Assembly: GCA_017354895.1 (NCBI GenBank) | Contig: CP071493.1 | Coordinates: forward strand, 2,046,001-2,110,000 | Direction of reading: 5' to 3' | Source: Podospora comata | Lineage: Eukaryota > Ascomycota > Sordariomycetes > Sordariales > Podosporaceae | DNA length: 64,000 nt | Shown here: positions 19,554 to 30,965 of the stretch, piece after piece | Numbering within the stretch: the stretch's first letter is position 1 | Layout of the letters: each line of letters begins with the position of its first letter | Program-made: the position numbers and the translations under genes | Notes under the pieces: model-generated | Databases searched by the model: none | The model's input: only the letters and a program-made list of their open reading frames with translations | Told to the model about the DNA's origin: nothing

Positions 19554-22500
19554 TCACATCACACCACCAGTACGCCCAGCATCATCAGCACCACCACCAC
19601 TACTAGACCCTCTCCTCCTGATCCTCGCGATAATCGCCGGCCTCCTCACCCGCGGACGACCAACAACCGCATCAGCCATCGCAGCAACAACACCAGACTG
19701 CGCACCACCAGCAACACCACCACCAGGAGGCGGAGACCGACCAACACCACCACCACCACCCCTCCTCTCATCAATAACAACCACCGCCCCCTCCCTCTCC
19801 CACCGCCTCCGCACCCCCCCAGGCGCAGCCCACCGAGCCTGCACCGACGGCCCCAGCGGCGGTCCCTTTCCCCCATCCTTGAACCAATCCACCGGCTGTT
19901 TGTTCTTCGTAGACTTCTTCTCCGGAGTCCCCAGCCTCATCTTACTCATTACCGTCCTCAACCCATCCAAACTGTCCTGGTCGGGGGTGTATAATGCTTG
20001 CTGAGGTGGAACTACAAGCTCGTACCTCTGTCTCTGTCTGGGACCAACCGGTGTGAGGACCCGCCGGGTAGTTCTCCTTGCTGCTGGCTGCAACGGGGCA
20101 GGGGTGAGGTGGAGGCCTGCTACTTTTGGGGTGAGGACTTTGGTGATATAGTCGTCGGTAGGGCCTGGGCGGGAAGGGGTGGATGGGGGAGGGGCAGGGG
20201 GGGCGATGACTGCTCCTGGGGGGAGGATGTTGCTTTGGAAGTGGAAGACTGGGGGGGGAGGGGGGGCGTCGTCGTCGGTTGCTGCTGCTGCTGCGGCGAC
20301 GGCGGCGATGTAGGAGGGAGGTGGTTGCTGGGGGGCTGGGGAGGGGAGGTTTGGGTTTGTTGAGGGGAGGGGGGGCGCGGGGATGTGGGCTTGGGGGGTG
20401 CGGGAGGATTCGCCTTGGGTTTCGGGTTTGCGGCGGAGGAGTTTGACGCGTGGTTGGTTTGGGTCTATGGGGTTGTGGCGGCGGACGAGTCTGGTTGTTT
20501 GGCGCCCGGGGCGGCGGGTGGGTATGCTGGCGGGGGGTTGTTGGGGTTGTTGGGGTGCTTGGGGGGTTGTCAGGTCAGGAGCAGGAGGAGCAGGAGGAGC
20601 AGGAGGAGCAGTGGGTGTTGATGGTGGTGGTGGTGGTGGTGGAGGAGGAGGCTGTTGCGGTTGCTGAGCCGACTTGGCTGCTGGTTCAGGTTCTGGAGGT
20701 ACTGGAACCGGTGCCGGGTTTGCAACCGGGACAATGGGGACAACGGGCGCTTCGCCAGCTGGCTCGTTAAAGAACTGCTCGCACCACTTACGCACATCGG
20801 CGTTCCTCTGCCATTCCCATTCCGGCTTCACCTCACGATCAATCGCTTGTTTTAACTCGTGAAATGCCGGTCGTTGTTCTGGCTCTTCTAGCATGCAGGC
20901 GACAACGAGGTCGAGCAGCACACGGTCATAGATCCCATCCCACATTTTGCCTTGGAGATAACCACCATAGCCCCAAAGCTTCCTCATTTTGGGTTGACCG
21001 GTTTTGGGGTCCAAAACAGGGTTGCCAGTATCCGGATCGGTGACCTCCTTCTCAAAGCACTCATATGGTACTGGAGGAAAGGGCAGTTTGCGAAGTGTTA
21101 TCAGCCCCCACATAACCAGTCCAACATGATAGAGGTTGGTCTTGTACGAGTATTTGCCGGCAATACTAGACTTCTTTTCCGGGTCTGTTTCTTCAGCGGG
21201 TAGGAATCCCGTGATGTAGTCCCACTCCTCGGTAAACTGCTCTGGCAACAGCCATCCCAACCAATATTTACCTCTTGGCCGGGATATGTGCATCAGCTTG
21301 GGATCGTTCCGCATTGCATTCCTCATGAAGGTGGTCATTCCAAAGTCTGCGAGCTTTATGATGGGCACCATCGTGTGAGTGATATCCGAGTCATTGTCCG
21401 CAAAGTCGCCAACCAACAGATTTGTCGCATCGAGGTCGAAATGAACCAAGTCTGGGCTCATTTCGTACTCGCTGGGGGGGAGGATTTCGTTGATGGGATA
21501 CTTTCCCAGGTGGCGATGAGTGCTATTATATAGCTCCTCTTGGAACCGTGGGGGGTAGGCCAGAGCGAGAGCGGCCTTCAACAAGCAGTCGAATATCAGC
21601 CATAGTACCTTTTCTGGTAACGCTTGTCCGAGCAGGCTCATCCGGCCAATCCAGCTTTCGAGACCGCCCCTCCGCATCATTTCCAGGATAAGAGTCGGAC
21701 CATTGTCGTCCACTTTCCCAATGTTGCTCCTCTCGACCGTCCTGTCCTGAGGATAGTTCCAGTGATGAAAGGCCTGTACAGGATAGCCTTTAGCCCCCGT
21801 GCCATCGTCTGTATCGGTGATGCCATCCGGATCATCGTCCGGGGGCGGCGCCGGTGGTGGGGCAGGTGCCGGTGTGATGGTCCTTCTCGATGGTCCAGCT
21901 TTCGACACGAGTTCTCCAGCCTTTGACACGAGTCCTCCAGCCACTACCCGCGGATCAACACCTGGTAATGGTGCCGTGTTTTTCTCTCTTTCCGGAGGGC
22001 GAAAGTAAACCCTTTGTGTGATATGTCGTGCCCGTGCCAGATATCGGTGCATCTGTTTCTCATTTTCCAGCTCGTTGCCCGATATAGCATTCAGCGCGTA
22101 CTTGAAGACCACGTCTCTGGTCCGGCCCTTCAAGTCCTGGATCGTGTACATGGCAGCGAGCCCGTTCCCACCAAATCCAAGGAACTTTTTGAAGCCAATT
22201 TGCGCCTGTGGCGAGACGATGTACAAGGGAATGTTTTCGAGTTCCTTCTGGATCTCCTCGGGTAAATTGGACACACCTTTGTCTCCCACGTCAAACTTGG
22301 GAAGACTCTGAATGTTTATCATTGAGTTTTTGTGCTTGTCATTTTCGTGGCCGGGAGCCTTGCCCGGCAGGGGAAGGTCGTAGTTTCTCCATAGCTCAGG
22401 TTTATCGCACTCCTCTTCCCACAGCCTTTGTTTTCCAAGGCGGTAGTAGACGAGGGAGGTTGCATTGCGCTGACGATAGAGGTGGAGCTTTCTCATATAA

Positions 22501-22577
22501 TCGGGGTCGCGGTCCCTGTATCTACGGTCGATGAGGTACCCGGGCTGACCGGCTTCTTTGCTGACTGCTGGCGGCAT
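19554..22577 (-). CDS. Atypical fungal protein kinase with long proline-rich tail
   Basis: A single uninterrupted frame encodes 1007 residues from the ATG at 22577. The kinase domain spans about residues 125-625: glycine loop GFGGNG (135-140), ATP-anchoring lysine K159 in VVFKYAL, a catalytic loop reading HFDLDATN (379-386) and DFG (411-413), then an EPEQRP motif near the end. The catalytic loop departs from the usual HRDLKxxN: arginine is F380 and the lysine position is D383, a pattern I know from other fungal-specific kinases. A disordered insert at about 225-260 includes a duplicated LVSKAG unit. The last 380 residues are low-complexity proline, alanine and glutamine-rich sequence with poly-P runs, encoded by GC-rich triplet repeats (plus strand about 20575-20650). 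Substrate and pathway are unknown. The C-terminal end could be shortened by an intron I did not detect. Confidence 0.75.
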   Translation of the reverse strand: MPPAVSKEAGQPGYLIDRRYRDRDPDYMRKLHLYRQRNATSLVYYRLGKQRLWEEECDKPELWRNYDLPLPGKAPGHENDKHKNSMINIQSLPKFDVGDKGVSNLPEEIQKELENIPLYIVSPQAQIGFKKFLGFGGNGLAAMYTIQDLKGRTRDVVFKYALNAISGNELENEKQMHRYLARARHITQRVYFRPPEREKNTAPLPGVDPRVVAGGLVSKAGELVSKAGPSRRTITPAPAPPPAPPPDDDPDGITDTDDGTGAKGYPVQAFHHWNYPQDRTVERSNIGKVDDNGPTLILEMMRRGGLESWIGRMSLLGQALPEKVLWLIFDCLLKAALALAYPPRFQEELYNSTHRHLGKYPINEILPPSEYEMSPDLVHFDLDATNLLVGDFADNDSDITHTMVPIIKLADFGMTTFMRNAMRNDPKLMHISRPRGKYWLGWLLPEQFTEEWDYITGFLPAEETDPEKKSSIAGKYSYKTNLYHVGLVMWGLITLRKLPFPPVPYECFEKEVTDPDTGNPVLDPKTGQPKMRKLWGYGGYLQGKMWDGIYDRVLLDLVVACMLEEPEQRPAFHELKQAIDREVKPEWEWQRNADVRKWCEQFFNEPAGEAPVVPIVPVANPAPVPVPPEPEPAAKSAQQPQQPPPPPPPPPPSTPTAPPAPPAPPAPDLTTPQAPQQPQQPPASIPTRRPGRQTTRLVRRHNPIDPNQPRVKLLRRKPETQGESSRTPQAHIPAPPLPSTNPNLPSPAPQQPPPSYIAAVAAAAAATDDDAPPPPPVFHFQSNILPPGAVIAPPAPPPSTPSRPGPTDDYITKVLTPKVAGLHLTPAPLQPAARRTTRRVLTPVGPRQRQRYELVVPPQQALYTPDQDSLDGLRTVMSKMRLGTPEKKSTKNKQPVDWFKDGGKGPPLGPSVQARWAAPGGVRRRWEREGAVVVIDERRGGGGGVGRSPPPGGGVAGGAQSGVVAAMADAVVGRPRVRRPAIIARIRRRGSSSGGGADDAGRTGGVM

Positions 22578-23183
22578 CTTGTTCAATATTGGTGATTAGA
22601 CTGGTGATGGCGTTGTTGGGAGATATATGGCCTTGTGATTAGCCCGCGCTACATCTATGGAGGTGGGCGAAGAATGCAGCAGACTGTTGATTTTCTTATG
22701 GAGTGGTTAATGTCATCAAGCATGTTTGAGTCTGAGATTTGCTGCAAGATAGGTGCCAAGGCCGTTTGAACAGAGACAACATCGGGACAAACCTTTACAA
22801 TGAATTCGCGTCAATCATGCCGCATCCGGATGTCGGATGTTGAGGCTACCACAACAAAGACAATCACTGTCGCCTTGATTAGGCACGCCTTCATGTATAG
22901 TCCGGTGCTCACCTGCCGAGGCACCGGACAATGAAACTAACCTGATGAGAAGAGGCCCGAGGTTGTCCCAGTACCTCAGCTTATCGTCACACGACATCCA
23001 AAAATAGCAAGCTGTGTCACTCCTCTATCCCAATAGCAAAGTGACAACAAATATACGCAATGGGAGACTTACTCAAAGCAATACATTTACTAAAAGCTCA
23101 CAAAGAGCAACATATATACAACTTCCTATCCAACCCCCTCCCAGCCACCACACCATCGCCCCCCAAATTCCACCTCCCACAAC
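22578..23183. other. Kinase promoter and cellulase 3' flank
   Basis: No gene is supported. The left part should hold the kinase promoter (minus strand) and the right part the 3' end of the GH5 gene, with pyrimidine-rich sequence at 23127-23180. An inverted-repeat-like pair GGTGCTCACC / GGTGCCTCGG near 22905-22930 is too imperfect to call. Confidence 0.4.
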
Positions 23184-24408
23184 CTAAATATACTCCCTCA
23201 AAATATTATTATAATTCACATACCCCGTCCCACTAGGGGGCTCAAAGCTAAACATGTAATCCCCCCACCACGGACCCCCAGCCCACCACAACGCCCCCTG
23301 CCAAACATCACTATTCGCCTTCAAGTGATCCAGCAGTCCCCTAACAGCCTGCTTGCAAACATCGTTCGGCCCACCAGCAAACTCGCCCAGGATCCCCTTC
23401 TTGTTGTTCGCCCTCAACCAGGCAGTAGCGCCCACCACCCTCTGCGCCCCAATCTGCGCATTCACACACGCCGGCGCTGTCCCCGACCCGTCAGAGTCCA
23501 GGTACTGATGCATCTGGTAGATAATCTTGTTCTCCGGGTCCGTCAGCGCGACAAGGTTGGTGTTGGTGACGTTCCAAGTCCAGGCTCCGGACCAAGAGTT
23601 GCCCTCGACCCAGATGTACTGCTCCTTTGCGCCCGCTGCACGGATGCCGTTGATGGCGGCTTGGTTGAGCTGGAGGACCAGGTCCTGGGACATGGTGTGG
23701 TACTCGTTGTTGGTGTCAAAAATAACACGGGGGTTGTTCACGAACTGAGTGGCGAGGTTGCGCCAGAAGGTCTGGAAGTCGGCCGTGTTGGTGATGATGT
23801 TGCCGAAGTAGCGGCCGTAGTTGTGGGGGTCGAGCACGGCGTAGGCGCCGGCGTTGGTGATGAAGTTGATGGAGTCGGTGAAGTTGCGGAGGTAACCCGC
23901 GTCGAACGAGTTGGTCAGGCCGTTTTGCGCGAGACGCTCCATGGCGAAGCCGACGCGGAAGGTGTTGTAGCCTTGGTTAATCAGTGTCTATACCGCTTGT
24001 CAGCCACATCTCCTTTCCATCATGTGTCCAAGAGCTTCCTACCCTGATGGCATTACTGTCCGGAAAGATAAAATGCGTCCCCCAAACACCAGGATACGTC
24101 TTCTCTCCAAACTCGCCACCAGCCTGGTTGGTACCGAACCACTTGAACTTGCCCGGGGCCAAGGTAGGGGTAGCAGCCGCCGAGGTCGTGGCAGCACGGG
24201 TGGTCGATGTCGCGAGGGTCGTTGGCTGAGGGGCAGCACCGGGTTGGCACTGGCTGTACCACTGGTTGACAAAGACACAAGTGTGCCCAGAGACACAGGT
24301 CGTCGCGCCAGACCAGTTCTGACCGCCGCACTGGGCCCAGGCACCGGCTTGAGCAGCCGCGCCAGCCGCCAGAGTGGCGACGGCACCGGCAATGATGGAG
24401 CCCTTCAT
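23184..24408 (-). CDS. Secreted endo-beta-1,4-glucanase, CBM1-linker-GH5
   Basis: Exons 24408-24043 and 23987-23184, with a 55-base intron, encode 389 residues. Order: signal peptide (1-20), a family 1 cellulose-binding module (about 23-56, with [13 protein letters not shown] and NQWYSQC), a Ser/Thr/Ala linker (about 57-84), then a GH5 catalytic domain beginning [15 protein letters not shown]. The acid/base glutamate is E217 in DTNNEYH and the nucleophile is E324 in GEFAGG; the conserved DPHNYGRY strand is at 175-182. This is the layout of Trichoderma-type endoglucanase II (subfamily GH5_5). It cuts internal bonds of cellulose outside the cell. A TATA box lies about 80 bases upstream with candidate carbon-repressor sites. 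The next gene upstream on the same strand is a secreted esterase. Confidence 0.95.
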
Positions 24409-24731
24409 CTTGTCGTGGAGTTCACTTGGAGCAAGACAGGTTGGTCAACAAAACATCTTCCTGGCAGACGGGGGAACATACTCGCGCTTTTATACCCTTC
24501 CTCTCCCCACCCCCCTAACAACCTTCCATCTCTTCAACCGCCCTTGTCGGAGTGGAGATGGGACCGTTAGCGATGCGGCTCTCGCCATCTCGGCATCACG
24601 GTCCCCTTCGATTTGGCAGGGGAGAAGCCGTTGAAGCATGGTGATTTCCGGGGAAGTCGCCTTGTTCAGTGGAGCGACGTTGCATTGTGCGTTGCTAGAC
24701 GCAACTCGAGGCGGTCCCTGACATCCCGGAG
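24409..24731 (-). promoter_or_regulatory. Cellulase promoter with TATA box and candidate CreA sites
   Basis: On the minus strand TATAAAA lies at 24494-24488, about 80 bases before the GH5 start codon. SYGGRG-type motifs recognised by the carbon catabolite repressor CreA/CRE1 are seen at 24505-24510 (GTGGGG, minus), 24648-24653 (CCGGGG, plus) and 24726-24731 (CCGGAG, plus). Repression by glucose is established for many cellulase genes; here it is inferred from motifs only. The stretch from 24732 to 25225 shows no gene and holds the 3' end of the esterase gene. Confidence 0.4.
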
Positions 24732-25225
24732 GGCGGTAGAGGCGAACCCGGATACCGGAACGGGAATGAATCACCTCACCTTCAAGGGAATTCTGCTGTC
24801 TTCTTCCGCGTTGATTGAATGACAAATGACGCGTGCGGAAGAATGGCTTGCGTTGCGCTGTCCTGTGGTGAGTTGGGCCCGCGGTCCGGAAACGCCCAGC
24901 AGTTTTCACCACGGACGAAGGTCTTCCGTTTGTCGTCTTTGGCACAAACGTCCGTGCCAAGACCCACGATCAAGATTTGCCCAGGACACTGACAAATGCT
25001 TGTCATGGTCGGTTAACATGTGCCGCGGATTCAGGGGCAAGACAACGAGAAGATCGACTGGATGTGCATATCAACTACTCTTTCTTCATCAAGAAGATGA
25101 AGACAGCAAATGTCCCGAATATCTTCTCTGATTAGCAGTACAGGATTACAGGGTGTATGCCACAAACAGATACTGCGATACAACCCATTTCTTCCTCCTG
25201 ACGTTTCAAGACTCTCACTGTTCCA

Positions 25226-27006
25226 TCACCATCCGGTCCATCCACTTCCAACCCGTCTTGGGTATATCTTGTCGAACAAAAGCGTGCATCTCCTCACAAG
25301 TTCACTGTCGACATACTCCATCTCAGTCTTTCCTCCCGTGTCAAACCGCAGCCGATTAAGCTTCTTGCTGTCAAACTTCTCCCATCGAGCCGTTCCTTGG
25401 GCCCGCTCTGTGTTGGGATCAAATGTCTTGATAAAGCTGATCCAGTATTTCTGAATCACATCAACGGCGTTTCCGTTGAGCTCTCCCTCTCTATACGTTC
25501 TTGGTGCACTGATGTACGGCTCTAGAACATACTCTGGTCCAAACAACGCAGATATCTCGCTGACATGAGGGACGCCGAGTCCTGCTGCAATCTGCTCGGG
25601 ATCCTCGACGTTCCAACGATAGTTCCACGCGTTGTTGAACCCATGGTCTGGAAAAGCAGAGCTCATGTAGATGCTAGGGCACATGTAGCGCATGTCACCG
25701 TAAACTTGGCTGAGCTGCTCTCTCCAACAGTCTCTTGCGGGGCATCTGTCTTGCTCCTTCCTCGTGTTCTTCCACGCCTTGTTGAGCAACCACAACTTTC
25801 TGAGTGTCAAAAAGGGGTATTGGGTCCTCATCCATCGATTGCTGTGGGCGACAGTCGAGGTGAAGGGAGAAGTGAAGATGCTGCCACCATTGGTATCGTC
25901 ACCCCAGATGACTGGCACCTTGATAAACCTTCCTTGGTTGAACGCTTCGATGAGAGGTAGGCTGAACATGTCGTAGTCGATCACGGGTCCCCACATAAAC
26001 AAGGGGTTGAGTGATTGGCCAGGGTATGGTGTGCCAGAGCCATGCATCTGAATCTCTCGGTACGGCTTCTTGCGTAGACAGGTGAGTGCAGCCTCAGAGC
26101 TGTTACTGACGCAGCCGATGCGGACGACAAGATCTTGGAACTGGTAACGGGCTTCTTTGGCGGTGATAACATGACCCCAAGCCGCTGACTCGCCGGCGCC
26201 AGCGTGGAAAAGATCTTGATCACGGCCGCCATATGCGGTGAGATGCCAGGCGATACTTGAGGCGCCGGCGGATGCACCACCGAGGACAACATGGTCTGGG
26301 TCACCACCAAACTGGGCAATGTTTTTCTTGACCCTGCATAGATGAAGAGGGTCAGTACATGGGCACACATGACCATCGGTGTCAGACATACCACTTCAAG
26401 GCTTGTCGTTGGTCTCGCAATCCATTGTTGGGAGTTAGCTTGTCGCCGTCCACGAGGAATCCCCAAGGGCCGACTCGGTAATTCAAAGTGACGACAACGA
26501 TGCCCATCTCGCTCTTCTTGACCAGGCCGGTGCCGTTCAGGCGAGGATGGGAGTTCGCGTTAAACCCTCCACCTTGAATGTAGACGAAGACAGGCAGCTT
26601 AGACACCGGGTGTGCTCTGCTGGGAGCATAAACATCAAGGAAGAGACAGTCCTCGGAGTAATTGGCCTCATTATTTTGGCTGGGAAGAACTCCAGTTGGG
26701 AGGCAGATTGGGCCATGCTTGGAGAAGCATCAGTATCAATGCCCAGAAAACAAAGACCAACAGGAAGATACATACCTCGTAGGCATATTGCGTGCCGTTC
26801 TCTGGGAGAGGGTCAACTGGGGGCTGGAACCGAAGTTCCCCAAGAGGGGGGGCAGCGTATCGGATTCCCAACCAGTGGGAGACACCACAATCGAGAACCT
26901 GGCCGATGTGGTCCCCATTGCTGAGCTTGACGCGGGGACTAAGGCCCCAGGTCTCGAGAGGAGAAAGCAACAGGAGGAGGCAGGCGACGGCGATGGTGGC
27001 GAACAT
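25226..27006 (-). CDS. Secreted type-B carboxylesterase/lipase family protein
   Basis: Exons 27006-26776, 26717-26392 and 26333-25226 encode 554 residues; introns are 58 and 56 bases. A signal peptide covers residues 1-21. The fold's landmarks are present: SEDCLFLDVYAP, the oxyanion-hole YIQGGGF (123-129), the nucleophile elbow GASAG with S207 (more usually GESAG), and the catalytic histidine H442 in VPHVSEISALFGP. At the position of the catalytic acid, where DEG is usual, the sequence reads DDTNGGSIF, with glycine at 335. Either another acid (D331 or D332) serves or activity is altered; a similar GG form may exist in other fungal members. It should be secreted and cut carboxylic esters, perhaps of plant material or lipids, alongside the neighbouring cellulase. 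Additional 5' coding sequence cannot be excluded, as a GTAAGT donor lies upstream at about 27206. Confidence 0.9.
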
Positions 27007-29853
27007 CGCGAGGAACCAACTGATGTTTTTGGCCCGGCGAGGATCTCGTTGGGCAGTGGTGGTGGTGTTGGGGGAAAGAAGATGACGGGCCCCCCAGCAC
27101 CCAAGTCTGAGAACAAGTCCCAGGAGAACGCTTGCAAACAGGTTTATCTTGCTTGTTGTGCGCGAGCAGACGCAAAAGTGATTGGGCGGCAGGAGGAATC
27201 ACTTACTTGTAGCACCGCGGGCACGCGCGTCAGCCAGCGTGTGGGTACGGCAGGCAGCACAATGTTCCGGATGCAGTGGACCATGGGGAAGCCATGAGGA
27301 AGCAGTTGTACGTAAGTTCCTTCCATACTAGAGTACACACCGCATATTCGAGTGATCACGGCCTCGAGGTTCACATTCAGGTAGGCAGGCACGACAGTCT
27401 TTGTGCAACTTGGCACTGGGTCATGGTGCATAAGGTCCTCGATGGGCCCCATGGTCAAGCTGGTCGAGTATGGCGAGGCCTATCGTGGCACCATCTACTG
27501 AACAGATCTCTGATAGAGGTAGGCATCTAAAGGGCAACACAACCTCCTCATGAGATTCAAATCTGGAAGCCGGAGGATAAGTGATGCCAGTGTTTGTAAT
27601 ATTATATGCTACCTCCTATAAATAAGGCACTCAACAATAAATATCTATTTCCGACAAAAGCCAGATCTATGAGTATCACTACCTTCAATACCTTTGCTTC
27701 ACAATCACCTGAGCATGTTCCATGACGGAAACATGACTGCGTTTCAGTCTGTCGACGTGTTGAGAAGGTGCGGATGGATGGTTGATGCATGACCCAACCG
27801 GAGCAAGTAATGGCAGTCCTATCCTATCTTCCGGTGCCGTTCATATGTCAGAACAATCCGCTCAGGCCTGACCCAATACCTGCTAACAAGGCAAGCTTCG
27901 GCTTAATAAGCTTGAATCCACATCAATTCGTGTACCTACCGCTACTTATGAGGTTCAGTCACATTTGCTTCAGTCGATGGGCAGGGCAGGCTACAAAGAA
28001 ATGGATGCTGGACAGGATAGACCTGCCCTCATTCATGACAGGGAAAGGGACATTGCTCGGAGAAATTGATGATGTGAATTTTGAAGTGAACGAACAAGCC
28101 TAATTGCCTGATCAGTTCCGATGTGGGCCAGCCTTGAATACAAAGAAGGAAAGAAATGACTGTTTGGGAAGGCTCTGTCTCTGGATTCATTGAGAACAGT
28201 GGGTCCCACAAATGTCGCCTATGTTCCTCGTGACTTATGGTGTGGGACAGTGGAAATGGTCACTGGCGCGCAAAGGGAGGCAAAGCAGGTGGTGAGAAAG
28301 TAATGATGTGGAAAAGAAAGCTACAAAAGTATGCGAAATACAAGCCCTAACCAGAGTAACCAACGTGTGGGCTTGACATAAAAGGTGGGACCAGGTGAAC
28401 TGGGAGCAACCACAAAAGGTTTTAAGTGAGGTCGTCCCCGAGGCTCCTTTCATCGCTCATCAAGGTAGAGTACACAGTTAATATCGATTCAAAGTAAAGT
28501 CCATGGAGGCCACTATTCATGGCAGCAAAGGGATAGGAGCTCTGGATAGGCTGTCTCCAACGTGTCTGTTGTTTGAGTTGGACCGAAGTCTGAATGAGGC
28601 TCTACCACTCGACTTTGGCATGTTTTTCATATCATGAACTATATCATCACGAAGTTCATATTATGATCTTTATTCCTGTCTCAGAATCGTCTCATCATCC
28701 AGACCCTAAAGGCTACCCAATCACTAGATGGTGGAACAAGCTCAGCATTTGTTTCAATCACCACGCGATCTCGGAACTTGACAAGTACGCTAGAAGAACA
28801 CAAGTGTGGTGCGTGGCCGCGGCTGAACATCAAATACCGGTGATATCGACATGGCTACTGCATACCGTGGCAAGTAGAGGATTAGATAGGGTAAGACTTA
28901 GCGAATGATCCAAAGTGCTGACCCGAGGGAGTGGTTGGGCGGGCGGGTACACTAGACAACAGCGCCATCCAGGGGTACCACGAGGCCGGAAGGGGGCGCC
29001 GAACGGGAGTGGCATTCATCAAGATCACTCATCATCATGAACCCATCAAAAAGCCGCTGACCGACAGTTCATCAATTCATCGTACCATCCGATGACCTTC
29101 GGAGCGTAACCCGGCAGCAAATATTGGTGATGGGAATTTTGTTGTCCCAGCGGAGAAAGGGGAAGTCGTCGACCGATCTAGAACGCCTCCTTGCAGCACG
29201 GTTGCATGTGGTGTGCATGAGACATCCCTGACTGTCGCCAATCTGGTCAGGGCAAATGCCAACCGGAGCTCTGGCCGATGTGGGGAGACAACAGAAGCAG
29301 CAGAGACCAGATGACAGCTGAACCCCTTGGCGCGCGTGCCATTCCCCGTCGCATGTCCGCGAGGTCCCAGTCCCGCGGAATTCAGCGCCACCAGCGACGA
29401 CAAGCAACGACCAGCAACGGCATGACCGCCAGCGCCAAGTCCACGGCTGGCCAATCGCATCGCTGGCACCTTACGGAGATGTAGGTTTCGGTACTGCACC
29501 GAAGACAGGAACAGGCACCTCCTGCGCCTGCATCCCTGACAGCCCTTCGCCATCAGAACCGACATCTACTACCATCAATATGGCACTTTTCGGCTCGGTC
29601 TGTTGGGGGGGGAAAGAATGGAACATGTTTGGTGATGTCCTTTCTCACTTTTCATCTTTAAAAGGGAGGGGGGCTCCCCACTGTGTTGGATCCCGTCTTA
29701 TCATTTGATGCCGGTTGACGATCATCACCAATCCTCTGCAACACTGCGTCATAAGCCAGGGGTGAATTGTACCACCGACGTACCTCTACCCCCCTTCTAC
29801 GTCACGGTCCCCTAAGCGATATCAACAACACCAGCACCACACAAATAGTGGTG
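27007..29853. other. Long gene-poor stretch
   Basis: No gene is supported over 2.8 kb. Candidate frames at 27144-27458 (minus), 27789-28103, 28594-28908 and 29077-29565 (minus) have no domain, weak starts and competing frames. The first ends at a GTAAGT donor and might be an upstream exon of the esterase transcript. The last few hundred bases (about 29640-29850) should hold the promoter of the next gene, with short A/T runs and a CCCCTTCTACGTCACG stretch at about 29790. Confidence 0.4.
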
Positions 29854-30965
29854 ATGGAACACAACGAGCTTTCAACTTCATCTTCCACTTCATCAAACAA
29901 CAGACAGCTGGCCGCAAACATGGAGGTAATTTGCTCCCACGGGCTCTTTTAGCCAGCGAATGGGTTGGCCGGGTTATTCGCCGTGTTTTGGGAACAGAGT
30001 CTGACTTGTCTCGTAACCAGGCTCCAATGTATCAAGCATATCCCCAGGACGCCTTTGCCTGTGGCCAGTGGTCCAACAGGCCAAGCTTCGCCCCGACGTT
30101 TCCAGCATCGAATCCCGCCGCACAGTTCGACGGCATGTGGCACGATGAACTACAGCACCCGATGACAACCTACGACATGCCAACAATGTTCCAAACATCC
30201 GATGACGTCGTCTGGCCCATGCAAGAGCAGCCTGCTGGAGGCTTCTCCCAGCCGTCGTCCGCATCTCCCGTTGGATATCAAGGGCAAGACGCAGAGTGGA
30301 GCTCGATACCATCACAAGACACCGGCTACGCTTCAGGAACCTGGGTGCCAAACGAACAGATCCAACCGGTGCCGTCTCCCCTGTCAGAAGCCCCGTCATT
30401 TAACAACTACACCTTCAACCACAAAACACCCAGCGACTACGAACCTCGCTCGGCCACCTCCACCGCCCCTTTCCTATCCCAGAGCTCCTTTGACACTCGG
30501 AAGTCGGCCTCGCCCGCCGCTAGCACCGCAGCCCCAGTTTCAAAACCTAAAGGCAAAGGCAAAGGAAAGGCCGCCGTCACCAAACCCTCCAAGAAGGGCA
30601 CAGAAGCCTCCTCCAAATCCGGGGGAACAAAGAGAAAATCTCCCGCTCCGTCCACGGAATCTATCTCAAGTTACAACAGCAAGCCACCACCACCATTTCT
30701 GGGCATCTTTCCTCCCGATGTCGACCCCCGGGAGGCTTCAGCCAAGGTGCAACGCGAAGCATGGGAGAGGTGCAAGAACGAGGCCATGGTCATGTCGCAA
30801 AGACGGCTCCTGCTATTGGACCACGAGCGTGGTGCATTAGAGCGAGAGACACAGAAATTGCAAGACAACCTTGCCTTGATGAGAGAAGCAGCTGCGAGGG
30901 AACACGGGCAACTGAAGGAAGCTGTGAAGAAGGCCGAGAGGTTGAATGCGGGGGGGTATTACTGA
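29854..30965 (+). CDS. Disordered protein with basic patch and C-terminal coiled coil
   Basis: Exon 29854-29925 (24 codons), a 95-base intron and exon 30021-30965 encode 338 residues. The first 200 residues are Ser/Pro/Gln/Asn-rich with WSNRPSF, VVWPMQEQ and similar tryptophan-bearing motifs. Residues about 205-240 form a lysine-rich patch (KPKGKGKGKAA, KPSKKG, GGTKRKSP) likely to act as a nuclear localisation signal. After a PPPPFLGIFPPDVDP hinge, residues about 265-330 form a charged amphipathic helix with heptad-like leucines. It resembles a transcription-associated protein, but the helix lacks the N-x7-R basic signature of bZIP proteins. No family is recognised. The intron is supported by a GTAAT donor and CCAG acceptor that keep the frame. 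Function unknown. Confidence 0.65.

Noticed and set aside
20570-20650. GAGCAG/GGTGGT triplet repeats as a free-standing microsatellite
   Set aside because: They are in frame within the kinase gene and encode its Ala/Pro tail, so they are described with that gene.
23325-24570. Plus-strand frames of 240 and 182 codons
   Set aside because: They are antisense to the GH5 cellulase exons, whose catalytic motifs are complete.
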